Source: an uncultured Pedobacter sp. (lineage in GTDB: Bacteria; Bacteroidota; Bacteroidia; Sphingobacteriales; Sphingobacteriaceae). From it: a stretch of 13,797 nucleotides of DNA. Positions 6,160 through 12,531 of this stretch are shown here, piece by piece (the first letter of the stretch is position 1; the number at the start of each line of letters is the position of its first letter). A program made the translations under genes and the position numbers. The notes below the pieces were generated by a model. That model searched no databases and was not told where the DNA came from. It saw only the letters and a program-made list of their open reading frames with translations. The DNA lies in NCBI GenBank assembly GCA_938008555.1, contig CALLKE010000165.1:1-13797 (forward strand). Direction: 5' to 3'.

Positions 6160-8500
6160 ACTTCATGTTCTTCCTTCCTCTTATAGATTTACCGTTTATC
6201 TTTATTACTACTGAAGGCTCTTGGTACTTGCTAGAAAACCTGCGCCCAAACATAACTTTATTATATGGTTTATACCCAGACTCCTCACAATAAATTCTAT
6301 ACTTAGCATAGATCTCTTCATTAGATATAAAGTCCTCTTCGTTGTCAGTTTCTATGAGGCAATCTTCTATGAATACTTTAATAGTATCGTTCTCTCTTTT
6401 GTATTCCTCTACTAACCTAATTGACTCCAATGGTTTTATAAACTTCTTGGACACCATTAGTTCTTTGTAGGCTGCGATTAGTTTATTGGCAATGCCTGGA
6501 AGCTCTGTCCTTATAAGATCTTCCTTTAAGAAAGGATTATATCCCTCATCAGTTGGGGAGATTTTAAAATTAAAAGGTACAATAAGCATACGTCTAAAGA
6601 ACCCTTCTGAATTATCACTGGTTTGTGGCATCTCATTACATGATACAATAAACTTAGTTCTATTTTCTATCATAGCCTCTTGAGAGTAAAGCTTCTTAAC
6701 AATCATTGTGCCACCTTGCACAAGGTTCTTGAACACGGCAGACTCTTTGAATATATATCTGCCACTCTCATCGGAATAGTTAAAAAATTTATTCACCATA
6801 TGCATCCGAATTGTTTTCTCACTCAGAACATCGGACAACATTATTGACGATGCATTCTCAGGACCTACCACCGCAGCTAGGACCTCCATGAATACAGATT
6901 TACCGTTAGAGCCTTCTCCCAGTAACACCAGATATATTTGTGCCCAGCATGAGTCATAGCTTAGACAATACCCTGCGTACTTCATAAGAGTATCTATGCG
7001 TGTAGCATCTCCCTGCATAATCTGGTATAAGAACGTATCCCACAATGGGCATGTAGCATTAGGGTCATAGTTGTACGGTAGTACGTTGAACATACAGAAC
7101 TCAGGCCCATGGGGATTAAGCTTATTGTTATATATGTCATAGACTCCGTTGTTAAAATTTATAAATCCCCTGCTTGATGCAAGCATTTCATTTCTATCGT
7201 AAATATTTTTTGATTTAATTCTATAAAGAGCCTCTTCACTCTCGACTCGTGAGGCACTCGGTTTAATCCACTCATTAACTAGATGCCTAACCTTTAATGC
7301 ATCCACTTCATACCAGTGCTTGCCATTGTATGCTACAATCTGACCAGTGTCAGAGAGTACTCGGTAGTTATAGATATTTGAAAAGGCTTTAATGATGTCA
7401 TCATATGCTGGTTTACCTGGCTTTATGATTCCATCCTTACCTATGCTGCGCTCTCTAAATCCATAGTCTGAGCTTGCTATATAGTCCTTACCCTTAATCT
7501 GAATGGGGCTTTTAATCTGTCCGTAGTGAGGACATGATGAACACCCCTCGTGGTATAGGGAAATTGACTTACACTTCTTAGGACCTGCCGACGCAAGAGC
7601 CTGAGCAATCTTGGTGTCTGTCTCAAAACTATTATAATGGGGATGCCCTCGACTCATGGAGTGACAAAGTTCTGCGCCATCATCGAGTCTTGCTACGATA
7701 CTTAGCATGTCATACCATTGGGGTTCTGGAAGTGTTGCTTGGTTCTCCTCACAGTATCTTATAAAGGAACACTCTGCCATGACAGCTACGGTGTCTGGCT
7801 TCGGGTAGTTCTTAAGAACTACGTCTGTTATTACCTCATCGCCTGTGACCTCAGGCACCCCAGAGATTTTAACTATGTCCCAGTCTATGGGTTCGATGCT
7901 AGACTGAATGACTATAGCCCTTCTCGTTGGCTTATCTTTCTTTCTATTCTCTGTCCATGGTAGCCTCAGGATTCGGGCATCATCAAATACCTTTGGGTCT
8001 GCGCTACCTTGTAGTCCAGCCTCGGATAGTCTTACGTTTATCGTGTGACAGATAACAGAGTAGTGCTCTCTATACTTATCAAAGTACTCCTTTTCCTTTA
8101 TGGGTTCGTTGATGTTAGCTATTACCTGAACACCATTGCCTGAGAATAACACTCCAAGTTTAGATACATCACACCCTATGGTTGTAGCTACCACTCTAGC
8201 TATAGCAAGGCACCTCTCTGGCACCCCAGTTGGTGTGACTTCTATGCCGTCAATGTCAAAGGGAACTATAGACATGCTGTGCATGGCCCTCTTAGAATCC
8301 TCGAAGCAATGCGCCGCAGTATAGAATAGATTAAACCTTTGGTCTTCTGGTATAGACTCCACAAGTTCCTTACATCTATCACCAAAGACTTCTTGTATTG
8401 AGTTAAGTCTCCAACCTTTCTCAAAGAATCTATCTGATAATCTCTTCTTGCCTGTTTTTCTGTCAGTAAATTCTCTTAATCCCAATACTTGGATTAACAT
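6143..8500 (-). CDS. bifunctional AEP primase / D5-type superfamily 3 helicase
   Basis: This 785-residue protein unites priming and unwinding. The N-terminal archaeo-eukaryotic primase-like part has FDIDG (D82, D84), LFSGNGVQV (118-126) and ARILRLPWTENRK (175-187). In motif II the usual His (SGxGxH) is Gln125, which may affect activity. A PriCT-like helical region (about 240-305) precedes a Cys cluster (C310, C320, C323) that could bind zinc with His325. The D5_N-like region (about 365-510) leads to the SF3 helicase: Walker A GEGSNGKS (528-535), Walker B DE (577-578), sensor FIVSCNE (N622) and arginine finger FFRR (636-637). It is the first gene after the 8501-8601 spacer and opens the replication module. 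The start has an AAAGGAA SD. Confidence 0.95.
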   Translation of the reverse strand: MLIQVLGLREFTDRKTGKKRLSDRFFEKGWRLNSIQEVFGDRCKELVESIPEDQRFNLFYTAAHCFEDSKRAMHSMSIVPFDIDGIEVTPTGVPERCLAIARVVATTIGCDVSKLGVLFSGNGVQVIANINEPIKEKEYFDKYREHYSVICHTINVRLSEAGLQGSADPKVFDDARILRLPWTENRKKDKPTRRAIVIQSSIEPIDWDIVKISGVPEVTGDEVITDVVLKNYPKPDTVAVMAECSFIRYCEENQATLPEPQWYDMLSIVARLDDGAELCHSMSRGHPHYNSFETDTKIAQALASAGPKKCKSISLYHEGCSSCPHYGQIKSPIQIKGKDYIASSDYGFRERSIGKDGIIKPGKPAYDDIIKAFSNIYNYRVLSDTGQIVAYNGKHWYEVDALKVRHLVNEWIKPSASRVESEEALYRIKSKNIYDRNEMLASSRGFINFNNGVYDIYNNKLNPHGPEFCMFNVLPYNYDPNATCPLWDTFLYQIMQGDATRIDTLMKYAGYCLSYDSCWAQIYLVLLGEGSNGKSVFMEVLAAVVGPENASSIMLSDVLSEKTIRMHMVNKFFNYSDESGRYIFKESAVFKNLVQGGTMIVKKLYSQEAMIENRTKFIVSCNEMPQTSDNSEGFFRRMLIVPFNFKISPTDEGYNPFLKEDLIRTELPGIANKLIAAYKELMVSKKFIKPLESIRLVEEYKRENDTIKVFIEDCLIETDNEEDFISNEEIYAKYRIYCEESGYKPYNKVMFGRRFSSKYQEPSVVIKINGKSIRGRKNMKYESNY

Positions 8501-8601
8501 AATTAAATATTCCTTTACTTATTATTGCTTCGTGATAGCGTAGATGCTGGGTTTAATTCTAGTTAGGGGCTGGATGCCATAGTGTAAAAGCTATGGCATT
8601 T
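8501..8601. other. spacer between the Ubl/HTH operon and the replication operon
   Basis: This is the longest untranslated gap inside the gene block between 1 and 12150. I find no convincing minus-strand promoter in it (a TAGAAT hexamer is present without a -35 partner), so the primase gene may be read through from the operon upstream. It contains the plus-strand terminator-like hairpin listed separately and a plus-strand TATTAT hexamer at 8520-8525. No tRNA fold was found. Confidence 0.5.
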
Positions 8602-8608
8602 TTATTTT
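8575..8608 (+). terminator. terminator-like hairpin oriented on the plus strand
   Basis: Perfect 8-bp stem TGCCATAG / CTATGGCA (8575-8582 and 8591-8598) with an 8-nt loop, followed on the plus strand by TTTTTATTTT (8599-8608 region). On the minus strand, the direction of all genes, the hairpin has the T-tract complement in front of it and none behind, so it would not act as an intrinsic terminator there. It either ends an unseen plus-strand RNA or works as an RNA-stability or processing hairpin at the end of the upstream operon. Confidence 0.5.
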
Positions 8609-8877
8609 AATGTCATATTAAAATATTCCTCTGTATAAAACATATCTTCTACTCCATTATCTAAACAGTCCTGTAGATTTGAATGCATATCTCTTAGTGT
8701 ATCAATTGGATTTTCATTATCACTTTCACAAATCATATCACCGCATAGGTGGATGTTCTTCACAAAGCAAGCGGTCATTGTCTCTCGCTCTGTTCTATGT
8801 AAAGTCTTGGCTACTCCTGTGACGAACACTAGTAGACCTACTATAATCCATACCTTCATTACTTTGTCTGATAACAT
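8602..8877 (-). CDS. small single-pass membrane protein with cysteine-rich outer part
   Basis: This 91-residue protein has one hydrophobic segment (VWIIVGLLVFVTGVA, about 9-23) right after a short basic N-terminus, so it is a signal-anchored or secreted protein. The remaining 65 residues are acidic and contain C37, C45, C50 and C71, which would suit two disulphides outside the cytoplasm. Two starts compete. Met1 has a strong AAAGGAA SD inside the upstream gene. Met7 (8859) overlaps the upstream stop as TAATG and gives MKVWIIVGLL. I favour Met1 on the SD. Last gene of the Ubl/HTH operon. Function unknown; superinfection exclusion or a role in lysis control are only guesses. Confidence 0.75.
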   Translation of the reverse strand: MLSDKVMKVWIIVGLLVFVTGVAKTLHRTERETMTACFVKNIHLCGDMICESDNENPIDTLRDMHSNLQDCLDNGVEDMFYTEEYFNMTLK

Positions 8878-9119
8878 ATAGTTCCTTTCGGAAGAGCAAC
8901 GTGCTCTTGTTGTGGTTTAACATACTTAGTTAGCTTCCCTGTCTGCACCCAACTCTGAATCGTGGGTCGTGGAATTCCAGTGAGCTTGCTAATCATATGA
9001 TGAGATGTCACACCAGAATTAAAATGGTGTGACACTAAATCAATGTCCTCTTTTGAATACTTACGCTGCACTCTTCTAGACACTTGGTTCTTTCTGTGAT
9101 TTATTATCAAGTAAAACAT
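8859..9119 (-). CDS. helix-turn-helix protein, second of a tandem pair
   Basis: A basic 86-residue protein with a homeodomain-like/Psq-like HTH: KYSKEDIDLVSHHFNSGV (20-37), then MISKLTGIPRPTIQSWVQTG (42-61), where IPRPTIQSW looks like the recognition helix. It is a paralogue of the upstream gene product (both have GIPRxTIxSW). It overlaps the upstream gene by 44 nt from ATG 9119, which lacks a good SD. A GTG at 9083 with an AGAAAG SD and only 8 nt overlap is an alternative start that keeps the whole HTH. A 10-bp inverted repeat lies within its coding sequence. It probably acts as a transcription regulator, perhaps of its own operon. Confidence 0.8.
   Translation of the reverse strand: MFYLIINHRKNQVSRRVQRKYSKEDIDLVSHHFNSGVTSHHMISKLTGIPRPTIQSWVQTGKLTKYVKPQQEHVALPKGTICYQTK
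9006..9034. repeat. 10-bp perfect inverted repeat inside the second HTH gene
   Basis: TGTCACACCA (9006-9015) and TGGTGTGACA (9025-9034) are perfect inverted copies separated by 9 nt. Both arms contain the over-represented TGGTGT/ACACCA hexamer. The size suits either an operator bound by a dimer or an mRNA hairpin inside the coding region. Its place in an HTH gene suggests possible autoregulation, but this is inference. Confidence 0.6.
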
Positions 9120-9351
9120 CTAAGTATGCTTCTATATTCTGCAAATGCGTGACTATTTTGTTAAGCATATCATCCGTTTTAGTGCTTGGAATATTGTTGC
9201 TTGGTGATCTTCTCTTGCCAAAACACCAAGAGTGGATTGTGCCCCTTGGTATTCCATATTTATTAGCAGCTATCTTATAGTCCATTCCATTCCTTACTTC
9301 ATTTATGATGATAGCCTTTATCTTTTCTGGGTATGTTGTTTTAGTTCTCAT
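9076..9351 (-). CDS. helix-turn-helix protein, first of a tandem pair
   Basis: Numbered from an upstream in-frame ATG at 9369, the protein has an HTH in YPEKIKAIIINEVRNG (13-28) plus YKIAANKYGIPRGTIHSW (31-48). The second part is a Psq/transposase-like recognition unit. A C-terminal helix (about 66-88, MLNKIVTHLQNIEAYLDVLL) with hydrophobic heptads could mediate dimerisation. The ATG at 9369 overlaps the ThiF stop as ATGA but has no SD. The ATG at 9351 has AAAGGAA at good spacing and is preferred here (91 residues). The paralogue follows at once. Two HTH proteins after a Ubl cassette could regulate it or be its substrates; neither is shown by sequence. Confidence 0.8.
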   Translation of the reverse strand: MRTKTTYPEKIKAIIINEVRNGMDYKIAANKYGIPRGTIHSWCFGKRRSPSNNIPSTKTDDMLNKIVTHLQNIEAYLDVLLDNKSQKEPSV

Positions 9352-9365
9352 CGGTTTAATTCCTT

Positions 9366-10031
9366 TCATGTAAACATGTGAACGTTATGTTCTGATTTGT
9401 TAAGGTCCATTAGTATTGTTTTAGGATAAGGTTCTTTGGCAAGGATATTCTTCGCTACCTTACACACCATGCTACTAGCTGTTAGTGTTGTGTATATAGT
9501 ACTCTTTGCGGTACATCTCTCAGCTACGCTCTCTGCGTCTGTATATAGTGTCTTACGATAACTTGATATACTATCCGTAGAGCGCATGTTCACAGTGTAT
9601 TGTGAATATTTCTCTGCACTCATGCGTGTATCAATTAAATACTTACACGTCACTCCATCTAGTATCTCGGATCTAGCACTCATACTATCCACCGCCATGA
9701 TTATTATATCAGCACTCACGTTAGTATGCTTTGTCACCCTACCATTGTAGCAAGTTGGTATCACCCCAGTGAAGTCTTTCACTATATCTCTGACAGCCTC
9801 AACCTTGGACTTACCAACATCACTAAATCGAAAGAGCTGTGAATTCATATTGACCTCATCAACAGAGTCAAAGTCATAGATGGATATTTTCTCACACCCC
9901 ATCTTTGCTAGTGCTAAGCACGCAAAGCTACCTATCCCACCCACTCCAATGATAGCTACTGAGAGTGAGCCAATGGCCTTAGAATCAATGATGTCCGCTT
10001 GCCTTGTTAAGTGTACTTTCTCTAACGCCAT
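9366..10031 (-). CDS. ThiF/E1-like adenylyltransferase of the ubiquitin-like cassette
   Basis: A compact 221-residue E1-like enzyme. The Rossmann ATP-binding loop is GVGGIGS (29-35), followed by YDFDSVDEVN (D53/D55) and NSQLFRFSDVGKSK, which corresponds to the N-x-x-R...G-x-x-K motif (K76). AVDS (D115) is the second nucleotide-side Asp. ERCTAKSTIY (C173) is the candidate catalytic Cys for a Ubl thioester. The zinc-binding CxxC pairs of MoeB are absent. By family knowledge it should adenylate the Ubl C-terminus and pass it to the E2-like protein. ATG lies 10 nt inside the JAB gene end with AGG-rich SD; the stop overlaps the next ATG. Confidence 0.93.
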   Translation of the reverse strand: MALEKVHLTRQADIIDSKAIGSLSVAIIGVGGIGSFACLALAKMGCEKISIYDFDSVDEVNMNSQLFRFSDVGKSKVEAVRDIVKDFTGVIPTCYNGRVTKHTNVSADIIIMAVDSMSARSEILDGVTCKYLIDTRMSAEKYSQYTVNMRSTDSISSYRKTLYTDAESVAERCTAKSTIYTTLTASSMVCKVAKNILAKEPYPKTILMDLNKSEHNVHMFT

Positions 10032-10777
10032 GTTAACCTACCTTCTTTCTCGGCCTTCTCGAGCCTTGCTTCATAATCCATTAGTGTACTCATATGCTTC
10101 TTGTTTAACTCTTTTAAATATTTCTTAGGATTAATCCCTAATATCTCCGCCTCATTCTGCAATCCATAACCAAGCAATCCATAGATGCTATGGTCGCTTG
10201 CCTCTAATCCCCCTTGGTATTCGTAAGAACCAAGCAATGATGGATTGTAGACTTCCTCTATTACATTAGCTGTGAACTCTTCCTCCCATGCACTTGCTTC
10301 GGGTGATACCAAGTCGTCTACCGACAAGGGAATATCATCAGCAAGCATGGTATCATCTCCAAGTTCTGAGGATACCTTATAGCAAGCAGCACTTCGTGAT
10401 TCGTTCTTCTTATTGAACACGGTAGCAAGACATAACCCTTGAGAACCTATAGATCTAATCGTCTCATGATCGGTGCCACTCCAAAAGCATGCCATGTTGA
10501 CGTGGCTATGCCACCAGTAATTAAGCCTCATACCTTGAAACTGGGGTTCGGTCGCAACCCTATACATCAATCTCCCCATGGCTTGTGCGTCGATGTCCGT
10601 GTGAGCTGCGCCCACCTTTTGGCGTAGTAGCATGACATCATGGACTCGGAACATCACCCCAGTGGGAGTAGCCTCTCGGGTCGTGACACCAAAACCTGAT
10701 ACCTCTTTGTCCGCTCGATTAACCCAATACTTTATCTTGTCTCTCGCATTAATCGAAAGCCTTATTTGTATTTCCAT
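10022..10777 (-). CDS. JAMM/JAB metalloprotease (deubiquitinase-like)
   Basis: The 251-residue protein has the full JAMM zinc signature: E25 in KEVSGFG, then H90-S-H92 followed seven residues later by S100 and, two further, D103 (HSHVNMACFWSGTD). These residues bind zinc and activate water in Mov34/MPN isopeptidases. After about residue 135 comes an acidic linker (LADDIPLSVDDL) and a helical C-terminus ending in a charged coil (KYLKELNKKHMS..ARLEKAEKEG). In comparable bacterial loci such proteins mature the Ubl or remove it from targets. The start overlaps the E2-like stop as TAATG with AGGAG SD, so stoichiometry with the E2 partner is probably set by coupling. Confidence 0.95.
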   Translation of the reverse strand: MEIQIRLSINARDKIKYWVNRADKEVSGFGVTTREATPTGVMFRVHDVMLLRQKVGAAHTDIDAQAMGRLMYRVATEPQFQGMRLNYWWHSHVNMACFWSGTDHETIRSIGSQGLCLATVFNKKNESRSAACYKVSSELGDDTMLADDIPLSVDDLVSPEASAWEEEFTANVIEEVYNPSLLGSYEYQGGLEASDHSIYGLLGYGLQNEAEILGINPKKYLKELNKKHMSTLMDYEARLEKAEKEGRLTWR

Positions 10778-11829
10778 TACTTACTCCTAATCTCAAAGGG
10801 GCAATCAAGATCAGCAACATTCACAAATGAACTCTCTTCTAATATACAGTAGTTAGCATCTATGCGTGATCCATTGAGCGTCTTAATATAAACTACATGC
10901 ACGTAAACTGTACCATCATCAAGCATACCTCTGACATCAATTGGAGTATCCTTGTCTATTTGATACTCTCTTATATAGTTATTATTAGAGCCATCATCTT
11001 GTAAGTGCGCTAACTTATCACACTTGGTATATTCTGCGTGAGTATACTTTGTTGGGTTCCTCTTTTGACCGAACTCCAACAATTTTATATAAGGTGACTC
11101 TGGATTGTAAGTCGTGAGCAATCCATATGTTAGTGATAGGATAGCAGCAATGTCCTGCTTGCCTCGTGCTTGCGTTATGGACGTGATTGCATTGCCCCAG
11201 CATGGCTTACCTGAACTACCTACATGCGGGTGGCAGTATCTTTCATCTCCCTCCTCTGCCGATCTTATATCTACCGATAATGATGGAAGCGAAAGGTGAA
11301 TCTTATATTTCCCGCATGAAACATCTAGTGCTATCCCAAGTTTAGCGTCTCTCCAAGAGCAAGTAATATCAGGAGTTAAAAAAGTTACTTCACTTGCGCT
11401 CACACCAAGTAGCTTGAATGTCCCTTGTGCTAGTGCATTCTCAATACTAGCAATCATAGGAGGGTCCTTAGCAAGCAGCCTAAGGTTCTCAATATCCTCA
11501 TTAACAATGTGAATTCTTCTTATGCATTCATTCTGATCAATAATTAATTTATTCACCTGCCTTTCATACCTAGAAATATCATTCAGTAACTGATTAATCT
11601 TTACCTCAGTGTCGCTGTGTCCACGCAGTAGCTCACGTTGCGCCTCTGTTAATGCCAGAAGTGCTGGCCGTGCTTCACTCTTTATCTCTATGAGCACGCC
11701 ATTCATCTCGCTAAGTGTAGCGAGTGATGCTATCCTATGGAGATGCTCTGGTCCGAGACTCACACCAAGTAGCCTCGCCGTCGTCAGACACCTATCAAAA
11801 GCCTCTTTATTTATAATAGTATTGTTCAT
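10777..11829 (-). CDS. prokaryotic E2-like (UBC-fold) protein with coiled-coil N-terminal region
   Basis: About 350 residues; numbering is from an alternative ATG at 11835. The N-terminus is helical, with a long coiled coil (about 62-122, LTEAQRELLRGHSDTEVKIN then LLNDISRYERQVNKLI). A beta-rich core follows (FKLLGVSASEVTFL to IHLSLPSLSVDIRS, 140-191). The active-site block is YCHPHVGSSGKPCWGN (200-215): HPH and C212 match the prokaryotic E2-like pattern H-P-H...G-x-x-C-x-G. A helix (AAILSLTYGLLTTY) and an unassigned C-terminal part (260-352) follow. C212 should carry the Ubl thioester. GAGAGG is 7 nt from the ATG at 11829 but only 1 nt from that at 11835, so I chose 11829. Confidence 0.9.
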   Translation of the reverse strand: MNNTIINKEAFDRCLTTARLLGVSLGPEHLHRIASLATLSEMNGVLIEIKSEARPALLALTEAQRELLRGHSDTEVKINQLLNDISRYERQVNKLIIDQNECIRRIHIVNEDIENLRLLAKDPPMIASIENALAQGTFKLLGVSASEVTFLTPDITCSWRDAKLGIALDVSCGKYKIHLSLPSLSVDIRSAEEGDERYCHPHVGSSGKPCWGNAITSITQARGKQDIAAILSLTYGLLTTYNPESPYIKLLEFGQKRNPTKYTHAEYTKCDKLAHLQDDGSNNNYIREYQIDKDTPIDVRGMLDDGTVYVHVVYIKTLNGSRIDANYCILEESSFVNVADLDCPFEIRSK

Positions 11830-11934
11830 TGTCATTCCTCTCTGTAATTTCTCACACCAATATCTCTTGGGAATTCACCAAGGGACATAGGTCTAAGGCT
11901 TGCGCGTTTATGCGCGCAAGCTATACACAAGGGT
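11830..11934 (-). other. gap between Ubl and E2-like genes with a strong hairpin
   Basis: The only sizeable untranslated gap inside the Ubl cassette. It contains a 9-bp perfect GC-rich stem, GCTTGCGCG / CGCGCAAGC (11898-11906 and 11913-11921), with a 6-nt loop and no T-tract on either strand, so it is not a simple terminator. A minus-strand frame stays open across the gap (stop at 11832-11834, overlapping an in-frame ATG of the E2 gene). It reads KPLCIACAHKRASLRPMSLG and continues to NYREE, but no start codon with an SD was found in it. The hairpin may adjust Ubl:E2 expression or protect the Ubl message. Confidence 0.5.
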
Positions 11935-12150
11935 TTAGTTATGATGCGCTGCAGCACCTTTAATTTGCTCAGATAGCATGATGACTGCATTTTCAAATAG
12001 CTCAGTGTCATCGTCTGCGATTTCGCCACTCACATTAAAAGCGAATGATGAATATTCACTGTTAGCATTCTTAAATTCCCCAACAGTCTGCGCCTCAGTC
12101 TGAATCACCTTCGCCGTAGCTTGCCCTAATGTTTGTACTAGTACTTTCAT
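11935..12150 (-). CDS. ubiquitin-like beta-grasp protein of the conjugation cassette
   Basis: The 71-residue protein starts at ATG 12150 behind an excellent SD (AAGGAG, 6 nt spacing); an in-frame GTG further upstream is not needed. The layout fits a ubiquitin/ThiS-like beta-grasp fold: beta-hairpin MKVLVQTLG...TAKVIQT (1-18), helix QTVGEFKNAN (21-30), strand SFAFNVSGEIA (35-45) and a final strand AVIMLSEQIKG (55-65). The opening is strikingly like ubiquitin MQIFVKTL...TITLEV...TIENVK. The chain ends KGAAAHHN, so a Gly65 conjugation end would need removal of six residues, probably by the JAB protein next door. It is the first gene after its own promoter. Identity as Ubl rests on fold pattern plus the E1/E2/JAB neighbours. 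Confidence 0.8.
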   Translation of the reverse strand: MKVLVQTLGQATAKVIQTEAQTVGEFKNANSEYSSFAFNVSGEIADDDTELFENAVIMLSEQIKGAAAHHN

Positions 12151-12193
12151 TTTTAACTCCTTCTTTTCTTGGCGTATCACACCAAAGTATTTT

Positions 12194-12210
12194 TTAGGGA
12201 TTATCCCTAA
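12194..12210. repeat. palindrome in the leader of the Ubl operon
   Basis: TTAGGGA (12194-12200) and TCCCTAA (12204-12210) form a 7-bp perfect stem with a 3-nt loop, about 15-30 nt downstream of the predicted transcription start of the Ubl operon. On the plus strand it is followed by a loose T-rich run (GTTATTTTTAATTTTTATT), so it could also act as a weak plus-strand terminator. For the minus-strand operon it may be an operator or a leader hairpin. Confidence 0.45.
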
Positions 12211-12230
12211 GTTATTTTTAATTTTTATTT

Positions 12231-12259
12231 ACAATACAATCACTGTGCAGCACTGTCAA
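12231..12259 (-). promoter_or_regulatory. sigma70-type promoter of the Ubl operon
   Basis: On the minus strand, TTGACA (12259-12254) is separated by exactly 17 nt from TATTGT (12236-12231), a 4/6 match to TATAAT. The predicted start near 12224 gives a leader of about 74 nt to the Ubl ATG, including the palindrome at 12194-12210. It sits just after the stop of the preceding gene, so the Ubl cassette can be transcribed on its own as well as by readthrough from the promoter at 13168-13197. Confidence 0.55.
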
Positions 12260-12261
12260 TA

Positions 12262-12531
12262 TTATTTTTCTGCACTCACACCAGAGTGTAAAATTTCCAC
12301 TATATGGATTGCTTCATTAGTAGTATCGAAGTCAACCCAAGCACTGTGCAATTTGTATGAAGCTCTTGGAAGAAACTGATTCACGAGCATCGAGGCGGCG
12401 AGTAGATGATGCGAAGCCAGTGATTTACTTAGGTCTATGCGAATAGTGATGTGATGTGCGCCGCGCGTCGTGGCCTTAATTTTCATGACCCCAGAGTTAT
12501 TCACAATCTTAGTCTTTATTAATTGATTCAT
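12262..12531 (-). CDS. small early-type phage protein of unknown function
   Basis: An 89-residue basic, His-rich protein (MKIKATTRGAHHITIRIDLS at about 16-35, then SLASHHLLAASMLVNQFLP). The pattern of a short beta-hairpin followed by an Asp-x-Ser-Lys-Ser-x-x-x-x-His helix resembles small proteins often found near replication genes in phages, but no function is known to me. The ATG overlaps the upstream stop as ATGA. It is the last gene before the Ubl promoter. Confidence 0.75.
   Translation of the reverse strand: MNQLIKTKIVNNSGVMKIKATTRGAHHITIRIDLSKSLASHHLLAASMLVNQFLPRASYKLHSAWVDFDTTNEAIHIVEILHSGVSAEK

Noticed and set aside
8530..8600. Possible plus-strand tRNA
   Set aside because: A GGGTTTAATTC segment resembles a T-loop, but no matching T-stem, anticodon arm or acceptor stem could be paired.
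11018..11203. 61-codon minus-strand frame inside the E2-like gene
   Set aside because: It is wholly inside the E2-like coding region in another frame and has no SD.
11832..12029. 65-codon minus-strand frame overlapping the Ubl gene
   Set aside because: Its first half is the Ubl gene read in another frame and its ATG has no good SD. Only the part in the gap is kept as an observation.
12151..12180. N-terminal extension of the Ubl gene from a GTG
   Set aside because: The internal ATG at 12150 has a near-perfect SD that would be coding in the longer version, and the beta-grasp fold begins at that Met.
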